In this document: in pieces, positions 1 to 5,041 of the stretch | Layout: every line of letters begins with the position of its first letter | Numbering within the stretch: the stretch's first letter is position 1 | NCBI GenBank assembly: GCA_026396495.1 | Contig: JAPLWR010000112.1 | Location: 1-5,188 of the forward strand | Direction of reading: 5' to 3' | Origin: Candidatus Magasanikiibacteriota bacterium | Lineage (GTDB): Bacteria; Patescibacteriota; Patescibacteriia; Magasanikbacterales; UBA10003 | Length of the DNA stretch: 5,188 nt | Made by a program: the position numbers and the translations under genes | Notes under the pieces: generated by a model | What the model was told of the DNA's origin: nothing | Database searches by the model: none | What the model saw: the letters and a program-made list of their open reading frames with translations, nothing else

Positions 1-34
1 TAGAAATTATTAAAAAAGACCTAATTTTCAGCAT
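1..34 (-). CDS. Possible 5' end of a further gene (partial, leaves window)
   Basis: An ATG at 34..32 lies 12 bases after the nrdR stop and opens a frame that stays open to the window edge, reading MLKIRSFLIIS. A basic residue pair followed by hydrophobic residues resembles the start of a signal peptide or membrane segment. The tight spacing matches the rest of the operon. There is no Shine-Dalgarno sequence, but none of the other genes here has one either. Only 11 codons are visible, so this may be chance; no function can be given. Confidence 0.3.
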   Translation of the reverse strand, partial: MLKIRSFLIIS

Positions 35-46
35 AACAATTAAAAA

Positions 47-556
47 TTAAGACATTAAAAACTTAATTCTTTTTTTACTAACTTTTTTCTTAGAAAGCTT
101 TTTTTTATTACGAGAAAGCATTTCTAATTCTTTTTTAAAAGTATCAACATCTTCAAAAGCACGATAAACAGAAGCAAAACGAATATAGGCAACTTTATCA
201 AAACTTTTCAAACGATTCATTAAAATTTCACCAATCTCTTGGCTTTTAATTTCATGTTTTCTTTTTTTCTGAATATCTCTTTCTATAGAATGAATCAAAG
301 CAGCTAAAGAATCATTGGTATAAGATCTTTTTTCCAAGGCCTTAAGTAAACCCTTATGAATCTTATCTCTACTATAAGCCTCCCTACGGCCATCACGCTT
401 CACCACCATTAAATCCAAAATTTCCGTTTCTTCTAAAGTAGAAAAACGGTATTGGCATTTAAAACATTCACGTCTTCTTCTAATAGTGGAACCATCTTGA
501 CTAAGACGGGAATCAATAACTTTAGTGTCTTTGTGATTACAAACTGGGCAATACAT
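47..556 (-). CDS. nrdR: Transcriptional repressor NrdR (zinc ribbon plus ATP-cone)
   Basis: NrdR is a cytoplasmic regulator that represses ribonucleotide reductase genes by binding NrdR boxes; its ATP-cone senses ATP and dATP. The 169-residue product begins with the expected zinc ribbon: Cys3 and Cys6 (CPVC) and Cys31 and Cys34 (CFKC), with the family block VIDSR..QDGSTIRRRREC between them. The ATP-cone follows from about residue 50 (VVKRDGRREAYSRDKI) to about 140, ending in the conserved YIRFASVYRAFEDVDTF. The family is usually about 150 residues; the extra length is a lysine-rich tail (about 150-169) of unknown purpose. The ATG at 556 gives the canonical MxCPxC start. It lies 3 bases after the ftsZ stop, so it is probably cotranscribed with ftsZ and translationally coupled to it. 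No NrdR box was recognised in the window and no nrd structural gene is present. Confidence 0.96.
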   Translation of the reverse strand: MYCPVCNHKDTKVIDSRLSQDGSTIRRRRECFKCQYRFSTLEETEILDLMVVKRDGRREAYSRDKIHKGLLKALEKRSYTNDSLAALIHSIERDIQKKRKHEIKSQEIGEILMNRLKSFDKVAYIRFASVYRAFEDVDTFKKELEMLSRNKKKLSKKKVSKKRIKFLMS

Positions 557-559
557 ACG

Positions 560-1297
560 TTAGTTCATTTTGCGGCGAATAAAAGCCGGAATCTCCAACT
601 CATCTTCCTCTTCATTCTTAGGAGTTGGAGCAGGTGTATTTGTTTCCAAATCTACTCTTTTAGCTGGTTTTTTTTGCAAGGGCATACCTGAAAAATCAGC
701 TCTATTAAATTCTACTTTGGGTTTTTCTGGTTCTTCCGAAATTGTGGCCGGCTTTTTTTCTACTCTGGCTGGTTCTGGTGTAGTTAAAGTATTAAACGAG
801 GTGGAAAAAGCTGATTTACCCAAACGATTAATAAAACTATTATTATCTGACTTCTTGTCAAAACCAGTAGCAATTACAGTAATCTTTACCTCATCTTTCA
901 AACTATCGTCAATAACTGTACCCCAAATTACTTTGGCATTTTCATCAGCGCTGCCAGTTACCACCTTAGCCGCCTCGGCAATTTCATACATACCAACATC
1001 AGAGGCTGCGGTGACAATAAATAAAATACCTTTAGCCCCATCAATGGATAAATCTAATAAGGGACTAGCAATGGCTGATTTAGCCGCATCTACCACCCTG
1101 TTTTCCCCACTACCATAACCAATACCCATAAGAGCTGATCCAGTGTCTTGCATAACAGCTTTGACATCAGCAAAATCAACATTAATTAAACCAGGGACAG
1201 TAATAATTTCGGAAATTCCCTGAACCCCCTGGCGTAAGACGTCATCTATAATTCTAAAAGCCTCCACCATGGGAGTTTTTTTATCAATAATCTGCAT
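560..1297 (-). CDS. ftsZ: Cell division protein FtsZ, C-terminal fragment (frame broken)
   Basis: This is the second part of ftsZ, out of frame with the first. From the ATG at 1297 it encodes about 245 residues: [14 protein letters not shown], the core helix H7 ([17 protein letters not shown]), the T7 synergy loop [12 protein letters not shown] with both catalytic acidic residues (NxDxxD), and the C-terminal domain ([27 protein letters not shown]). A variable linker of about 80 residues follows, then the C-terminal peptide [12 protein letters not shown] that binds FtsA. FtsZ homology continues upstream of this ATG in the same frame to about 1336 ([13 protein letters not shown]), where a TAG (1339-1337) blocks it. 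The ATG overlaps the stop of the N-terminal fragment as TGATG, so reinitiation is conceivable, but the product would lack strand S7. As part of an intact gene this is certain FtsZ; whether the fragment is made as a protein is unknown. Confidence 0.9.
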   Translation of the reverse strand: MQIIDKKTPMVEAFRIIDDVLRQGVQGISEIITVPGLINVDFADVKAVMQDTGSALMGIGYGSGENRVVDAAKSAIASPLLDLSIDGAKGILFIVTAASDVGMYEIAEAAKVVTGSADENAKVIWGTVIDDSLKDEVKITVIATGFDKKSDNNSFINRLGKSAFSTSFNTLTTPEPARVEKKPATISEEPEKPKVEFNRADFSGMPLQKKPAKRVDLETNTPAPTPKNEEEDELEIPAFIRRKMN

Positions 1298-1758
1298 CAC
1301 TCTATCATTAGGAATAGTAATGATAGTGTCAACTCGCTACCCTCAAAAGAAAATGGCTTGGTCACAACAGCAATAGTTAAAGCACCACTACTTTTGGCAA
1401 TATCCGCTACCAACGGTCCAGCACCTGATCCTGTTCCACCTCCTAAACCACAAGTGATAAAAACCATATCAGCACCCTTTAAAGCCTCACGAATTTCCTC
1501 TTGGTTTTCTTCAGCGGCTTTATAACCAATGTCGGGATTCATACCAGCACCTAATCCACGAGTTAGATTTTTTCCAATATGGATTTTAACTGGTGCCTGT
1601 AAACAATGAAGAGACTGCAAATCTGTATTGATAGCAATAAATTCTACCCCCCTAATTTTACTTTGCATCATCCTGTTAATAGCAGCGCCACCACTACCTC
1701 CCACACCTACTACTTTGATTTTTGCTAAAGTTTCAATTGCTGGTTTAACTTCTGGCAT
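1297..1758 (-). CDS. ftsZ: Cell division protein FtsZ, N-terminal GTP-binding fragment (frame broken)
   Basis: FtsZ is the tubulin-like GTPase that polymerises into the Z ring at midcell. Numbered from the ATG at 1758, this fragment has the nucleotide-binding [17 protein letters not shown] (about 14-30), INTDLQSL (about 43-50), the T3 region [18 protein letters not shown], and the tubulin signature [10 protein letters not shown] (about 106-115). FtsZ similarity ends abruptly at TKPFSFEG (Gly140). Thirteen unrelated residues follow before a TGA at 1299-1297. A GTG at 1782 is an alternative start adding eight residues; the ATG is preferred because [18 protein letters not shown] is a normal-length FtsZ start. 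No Shine-Dalgarno sequence precedes either start. Together with the downstream fragment and the missing helix the gene would encode about 414 residues, normal for the family. Transcription most likely starts at the promoter at 1826-1854. Confidence 0.9.
   Translation of the reverse strand: MPEVKPAIETLAKIKVVGVGGSGGAAINRMMQSKIRGVEFIAINTDLQSLHCLQAPVKIHIGKNLTRGLGAGMNPDIGYKAAEENQEEIREALKGADMVFITCGLGGGTGSGAGPLVADIAKSSGALTIAVVTKPFSFEGSELTLSLLFLMIE
1334..1341 (-). other. ftsZ: ftsZ break point: apparent 46-base deletion with frame change
   Basis: Upstream of this point the frame reads TKPFSFEG (Gly codon 1341-1339). Downstream, FtsZ similarity resumes in the -1 frame at [11 protein letters not shown] (Val codon 1333-1331). 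In E. coli FtsZ 17 residues lie between FEG and VD (51 bases, helix H6); here only 5 bases, AGCGA at 1338-1334, remain. The size of 46 is an estimate assuming the usual loop length; any value equal to 1 modulo 3 would fit the frame change. Confidence 0.85.
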
Positions 1759-1793
1759 AAAATTATTTTTTATACTGAACACTTTTTATGTTC

Positions 1794-1818
1794 AAAAAAG
1801 AAGATGAGATCTCTTCTC
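1794..1818 (-). terminator. Weak hairpin with T run in the ftsZ leader (attenuator-like)
   Basis: On the minus strand AGAAGA (1817-1812) can pair with TCTTCT (1804-1799) across a 7-base loop, with a possible extra G-U pair at the base, and T runs from 1799 to 1794. The shape is that of a minimal intrinsic terminator, but the stem is short and has only two G-C pairs. It sits at the predicted transcript start of the ftsZ promoter, so it could end read-through from ftsA, attenuate ftsZ, or do nothing. The centre also contains the palindrome GAGATCTC. Confidence 0.3.
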
Positions 1819-1825
1819 ACCTTCC

Positions 1826-1854
1826 ATTATATAGGCTCAATTTTTTGCTGTCAA
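1826..1854 (-). promoter_or_regulatory. Consensus sigma-70 type promoter for ftsZ-nrdR
   Basis: On the minus strand TTGACA (1854-1849) and TATAAT (1831-1826) are both exact consensus hexamers separated by exactly 17 bases. Transcription is predicted to start near 1819, giving a leader of about 60 bases to the ATG at 1758. It lies in the only sizeable intergenic gap of the window, between ftsA and ftsZ, which is where an independent ftsZ promoter would be expected. Confidence 0.85.
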
Positions 1855-1860
1855 TCTAAA

Positions 1861-1869
1861 TGTGGATAA
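1861..1869 (-). promoter_or_regulatory. DnaA box (TTATCCACA) upstream of the ftsZ promoter
   Basis: The minus strand reads TTATCCACA at 1869-1861, a perfect match to the strong DnaA-binding 9-mer. It ends 6 bases before the -35 hexamer, at about -43 to -51 relative to the predicted start. Binding there could activate or hinder RNA polymerase. In Caulobacter DnaA is known to activate ftsZ transcription, and in E. coli DnaA acts on nrdAB, so the placement before ftsZ-nrdR is plausible. It is a single site with no array around it, so it is not evidence for a replication origin. Confidence 0.55.
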
Positions 1870-1897
1870 TCTTTTTTAATCAGAAATAAGCCAACAA

Positions 1898-3163
1898 TTA
1901 GAACTTAAAAAAACCAAAAAACTTCTTTACTGGATTAACCACACCAAAACGATTAATCAATTTACCAAAATTATTTTTTTGTTCACTCATCTGAGCTAAG
2001 ACACCCCATTTAACTAATCCAATAGCAGTTGTGAAAGCCAAATCATTTACCTTATCTGTAACGCTAGTGGTATTTAAAGGATAACCTAAGGTAGCTGGTA
2101 AACGTAATTTACGTTTAGCTACTTCTATTAAACCATTTAATTTAGCTCCCCCTCCAGTAAAGATTACTCCAGCTGGCAAAGTACCACTGCGACCAATCTT
2201 CTTAAAAAGGGCTTCCACCTTGTCCATAATTTCTTCCACTCTGGCCTCTATAATTTCGCTGGCAAATTTTAATGAAACTATTTCGTGTTCATTAGCACCT
2301 AAATCGAATAAATCAATTTCATCTTTTTTAGAAATGTCTTTAGAAACGGCAGTGCCAAATTCTAGTTTTAATTTTTCCGCGGCGTCAATAGAAGTCCTAA
2401 GCCCAATAGCTAGATCAGCACTAATGTGTTCAGATCCAATAGGTAAGACAGCGGTGTCTAGAATGTCTCCTTCCTCAAAAACCACAATACTAGTAGTAGC
2501 TCCTCCTAAATTAACCACTGCCACGCCTAAATCTTTTTGTCTATCAGTAACCACGGCTTCAGCATTAGCCAAAATAGACAGCACTAAGTCATTAATTTCT
2601 AAACCCGTGCGATAAACAGCCTTGGTTAAATTTTTAATTTGTGAAGACAAGCCTTGAATAATCTGTGTATCCACCTCTAAACGCACACCGGTCATGCCAA
2701 TAGGATCTTTAATTCCCACTTGGCCATCAACAGTGTAGCTCTTAGGTATAACATGCAAAATTTCATAATTTAAAGGCGTCGCTACAGTTCTAGCGGCCTC
2801 AATTGCTCTTTCTACCTCTTCTTCTGATATTTCGCCATCAGCCTTAGAAACAGCAATAACACCTCTACTTTCCTCAGAAATGATATGACTACCAGAAATA
2901 CCTACCCAGGCCCGTTCAATGGGTATACCAGTCATATGCTCGGCTTTTTCAATACAAGCAGAAATAGAAGAAACCGTGTCTTCTATACTAGTTACTACCC
3001 CTCTGTGGACACCTTCTGAAGGTGCTTCAGCTGCTCCAATAATATGCAGTTCTTTTTTATCACCTACCGGCACAAGTTGTCCCACAGCCAAACGTACGGC
3101 TGTAGAGCCGACATCTAATCCGACAATAATTTCTTCTTGTTTGTTATTTCTACGGAACAGCAT
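1898..3163 (-). CDS. ftsA: Cell division protein FtsA (actin-like Z-ring membrane anchor)
   Basis: FtsA binds the FtsZ C-terminal peptide and tethers the Z ring to the membrane, using ATP. The 421-residue product is of normal length and has the actin-fold motifs in order: phosphate-1 loop GLDVGSTAVRLAVG (15-28); the FtsA-specific 1C region at about 85-165 (WVGISGSHI, EILHVIPKSYTVDG, KDPIGMTGVRLEVD); phosphate-2 VAVVNLGGATTSIVVFEEG (214-232); and the adenosine motif FTGGGAKLNGL (335-345). It ends in a short basic and aromatic segment, NPVKKFFGFFKF, the expected amphipathic membrane-targeting helix. The ATG at 3163 follows the dgkA stop by 3 bases, so it is probably cotranscribed with dgkA. No Shine-Dalgarno sequence is present. 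The partner ftsZ follows after about 140 bases and a separate promoter. No ftsQ or mur gene lies upstream in this window, unlike many division clusters. Confidence 0.97.
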   Translation of the reverse strand: MLFRRNNKQEEIIVGLDVGSTAVRLAVGQLVPVGDKKELHIIGAAEAPSEGVHRGVVTSIEDTVSSISACIEKAEHMTGIPIERAWVGISGSHIISEESRGVIAVSKADGEISEEEVERAIEAARTVATPLNYEILHVIPKSYTVDGQVGIKDPIGMTGVRLEVDTQIIQGLSSQIKNLTKAVYRTGLEINDLVLSILANAEAVVTDRQKDLGVAVVNLGGATTSIVVFEEGDILDTAVLPIGSEHISADLAIGLRTSIDAAEKLKLEFGTAVSKDISKKDEIDLFDLGANEHEIVSLKFASEIIEARVEEIMDKVEALFKKIGRSGTLPAGVIFTGGGAKLNGLIEVAKRKLRLPATLGYPLNTTSVTDKVNDLAFTTAIGLVKWGVLAQMSEQKNNFGKLINRFGVVNPVKKFFGFFKF

Positions 3164-3166
3164 AAT

Positions 3167-3523
3167 CTAAAGAAAATAAGGAATAAAAATTATTAAACCA
3201 ATCACCAGGGCAGCAAAAGATGATAAAAAAACTGTTGCAGCCATAACATCTTTAATTGCCCCCACATAAAAATGCATTCGAGGTTTTAACATGTCTACAA
3301 ATCTTTCAAAAATACTATTAATTAATTCTAACACTAAAACAAACGTTATAACAAGTATTAACGCTACTTTTTCCCAGTTACGCAAAGGGAAATAGAACAT
3401 TAAAAACAAAACTACAGCTGAAACAACCAGTTGCAACCTAAAACTTTGCTCTTCCTTGGCAATAATGATCAAACCTTTAAAAGCGTAAGTAAAACTCCTA
3501 AACATTTTACGTAGTTGAAACAT
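3167..3523 (-). CDS. dgkA: Diacylglycerol/undecaprenol kinase family membrane protein (DgkA)
   Basis: This family of small integral-membrane kinases phosphorylates lipid alcohols with ATP: diacylglycerol in E. coli, mainly undecaprenol in Gram-positive bacteria, where it recycles the carrier for wall precursors. The 118-residue product matches the usual size and has FTYAFKG near the start, EEQSFRLQL (24-32), and the active-site block ELINSIFERFVD (Glu66, Asn69, Glu73, Asp77), followed by AIKDVMAATV with Lys91-Asp92. These correspond to the catalytic residues of the E. coli enzyme (E69, N72, E76, D80, K94, D95). Three membrane segments are visible at about 31-45, 52-68 and 95-117. The usual Ala-Ile or Ala-Leu after Asn-Ser/Thr is Ile-Phe here. 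The ATG at 3523 overlaps ybeY by 17 bases; an ATG at 3505, one base past the ybeY stop, is an alternative start. Undecaprenol as substrate is inferred from the adjoining division genes. Confidence 0.92.
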   Translation of the reverse strand: MFQLRKMFRSFTYAFKGLIIIAKEEQSFRLQLVVSAVVLFLMFYFPLRNWEKVALILVITFVLVLELINSIFERFVDMLKPRMHFYVGAIKDVMAATVFLSSFAALVIGLIIFIPYFL

Positions 3524-3932
3524 ACTTTTTGGTAAATCTACCTAATAATTTATCCTGTAAATCAAACATTTTTTTTGATTCCTGCTCCCCCTTCTCATGA
3601 TCATAACCCAAAAGATGTAAAATGCCATGGATAATCAACCTGGCTAATTCCTCTTTAAGAGTTAAACTATATTGTTTGGCCTGTTTTTTGGCAATAGGCC
3701 AACATAAAAAAATTTCTCCTAACAACTCCCCTTCTCCTTCAAAAGAAAGCACATCGGTGGGTTTATTTTTTTGACGATACAAAAAATTTATTTTCTTAAT
3801 TTTTGCTTGACCCACTACCACTAAAGATAGACTTTTTTTTATTTTTAGACTTTTGGTTGTTTCTAAAGCCACATTTTTAATCCAGGTATGCAGTAATTTT
3901 TTTTTAGTCAAATAAGTCACATCTACCACCAT
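3507..3932 (-). CDS. ybeY: Endoribonuclease YbeY (rRNA maturation factor)
   Basis: YbeY is a zinc-dependent single-strand endoribonuclease needed for 16S rRNA 3' maturation and ribosome quality control. The metal site is plain in HGILHLLGYDH, the family's HGxLHLxGYDH motif with all three histidines, followed by the normal EKGEQESKKMFDLQDKLL helix. Upstream are LYRQKNKPTDVLSFEGE, which carries the conserved Arg and TDVLSF strand, and LGEIFLC, equivalent to LGDIxIs. From the ATG at 3932 it is 141 residues and begins MVVDVTYLTKK, like other YbeY proteins. A GTG at 3959 would add nine residues (MPPPLISNF) and overlap the upstream gene, and is less likely. The preceding gene ends 4 bases before the ATG and the 3' end overlaps dgkA by 17 bases. 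The ybeY-dgkA pair is conserved in many Firmicutes. Confidence 0.95.
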   Translation of the reverse strand: MVVDVTYLTKKKLLHTWIKNVALETTKSLKIKKSLSLVVVGQAKIKKINFLYRQKNKPTDVLSFEGEGELLGEIFLCWPIAKKQAKQYSLTLKEELARLIIHGILHLLGYDHEKGEQESKKMFDLQDKLLGRFTKKYVSTT

Positions 3933-3936
3933 AAAA

Positions 3937-5031
3937 TTACTGATTAGAGGAGGTGGCACTAGGTGCTGATTCTACAGTAGAAGTGGTAGTATTTACTTCC
4001 GTTACAGGCATGGCTGATACTCCCACCTTAAAACTATTGATCATCATTTTAAAAGTAGCTAAAAAATTTACTTCTGCCTGCAAACCAATATTGTAATAAA
4101 TGACAAAAATTCTGTCTTCAAAAGGTAAATAAGCGGCTAAACCATCTGGGCTTAAAATGCCAACCAAACCATCTTTGGTAGTCACTGTTTTTAAATCACT
4201 GGCGCTAACTCCTGGTGACTGCCCCAGATACCAATCGCTTACTGATAATTTTAAAGGATTATCCTCTACTAATATTTCTATAAATTCTCCAGTATCAGAA
4301 GAAAAAATAACTTGTTCATTATTAGCATCTAAGGCCTGAACCACCCAAGTTAAGGGAGACAAAACGCTATAATTATAAGTTGGATTAACATAATTTTTAA
4401 CTTTGCCAGAATCTATTAATTTTACCGGCTTAAATCCTAAGGGGTTGTATAAATTAATTACCTCTAAGCCATCTGGAAAACCATCCTCATCGGTGTCTGG
4501 TTTGTCGGCCAAAGTCCCATAAATCACTTCCTCTATATTAGTTAATTCATCATTATCTGTGTCAGCTGCCTTAGTATAATTTTTAAAAGGAAAAACCGCA
4601 AAACTCACAGGTTGTGGAGTAACAACTGCAGGAGTTGAAGTTGCCTCTACTGGAACTTCTACTGGTGGAGTGGGAATTGTTTCTACAGGAGGCACAACTA
4701 CTGGTTGGGGTAGTGGTTTTTGGGCATCTAATATTTTTTGACGTGCTACTTGTGCTTGATTAATATAATAATAAGAAAAACCACCCACCACTACTACCAT
4801 CAGAATAACAATCGCAGTAATGACAAATTTAGGAGAAGATAAATTTAAACTTCTTTTTGCATTAGATCTTTTTGGGACAGACACTGGCACAGGCAAAGGA
4901 ACACCAACATCTTTTTTAAAAGAAGATGACTCTACTTTAACCACCGGGGCCCGCCTTTGGGCGCCATAAAATTCTTCCGGAATAGTAAAAATTTCAGATT
5001 CAAAATTTTTATTTAAATTATCTTCTGCCAT
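3937..5031 (-). CDS. Single-pass membrane protein with thrombospondin type 3 calcium-binding repeats
   Basis: I do not recognise a named family for the whole 364-residue protein. An N-terminal cytoplasmic region (1-66), charged then proline/valine-rich, leads to one hydrophobic segment at about 67-90. There is no signal cleavage motif, so it is probably anchored N-in, C-out. A Pro/Val/Thr-rich spacer (about 105-142) follows. At 157-198 come two acidic repeats, DTDNDELTNIEEV and DTDEDGFPDGLEV, ending YNPLG, with the DxDxDG-like pattern of TSP3/EF-hand-type calcium loops. The C-terminal domain (about 215-336, starting NPTYNYSVLSPLTWVVQ) resembles the PsbP-like or surface-exposed domains seen after such repeats, but that is only an impression. 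A Ser/Thr tail ends it. The ATG at 5031 follows the previous stop by 10 bases. A surface or envelope role is inferred. Confidence 0.85.
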   Translation of the reverse strand: MAEDNLNKNFESEIFTIPEEFYGAQRRAPVVKVESSSFKKDVGVPLPVPVSVPKRSNAKRSLNLSSPKFVITAIVILMVVVVGGFSYYYINQAQVARQKILDAQKPLPQPVVVPPVETIPTPPVEVPVEATSTPAVVTPQPVSFAVFPFKNYTKAADTDNDELTNIEEVIYGTLADKPDTDEDGFPDGLEVINLYNPLGFKPVKLIDSGKVKNYVNPTYNYSVLSPLTWVVQALDANNEQVIFSSDTGEFIEILVEDNPLKLSVSDWYLGQSPGVSASDLKTVTTKDGLVGILSPDGLAAYLPFEDRIFVIYYNIGLQAEVNFLATFKMMINSFKVGVSAMPVTEVNTTTSTVESAPSATSSNQ

Positions 5032-5041
5032 ATTATACTTT

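Noticed and set aside
452..1118. Open frames on the plus strand opposite nrdR and ftsZ (452-691, 570-1118)
   Set aside because: They lie antisense to strongly recognised genes, have low-complexity Ser/Ala/Leu-rich products and no recognisable motif.
1297..1299. TGA recoding (UGA as Gly or Trp, known in some candidate phyla)
   Set aside because: Reading through this TGA continues in the wrong frame and gives no FtsZ sequence; no other gene here has an in-frame TGA, and all others end in TAA or TAG.
1300..1350. Programmed -1 ribosomal frameshift in ftsZ
   Set aside because: No slippery heptamer or following stem is evident, and a shift would not restore the missing conserved helix.
1806..1813. 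GAGATCTC palindrome in the ftsZ leader as an operator
   Set aside because: An isolated 8-base palindrome with no second copy or known regulator is not enough; it is noted only within the hairpin entry.
1861..1869. Replication origin at the DnaA box
   Set aside because: Only one box was found, with no cluster, no AT-rich unwinding repeats and no dnaA or dnaN gene nearby.
2220..4339. Plus-strand open frames opposite ftsA and the TSP3 gene (2220-2615, 2919-3170, 4157-4339)
   Set aside because: They are shadow frames of well-supported minus-strand genes, with no start signal, motif or neighbouring plus-strand gene.
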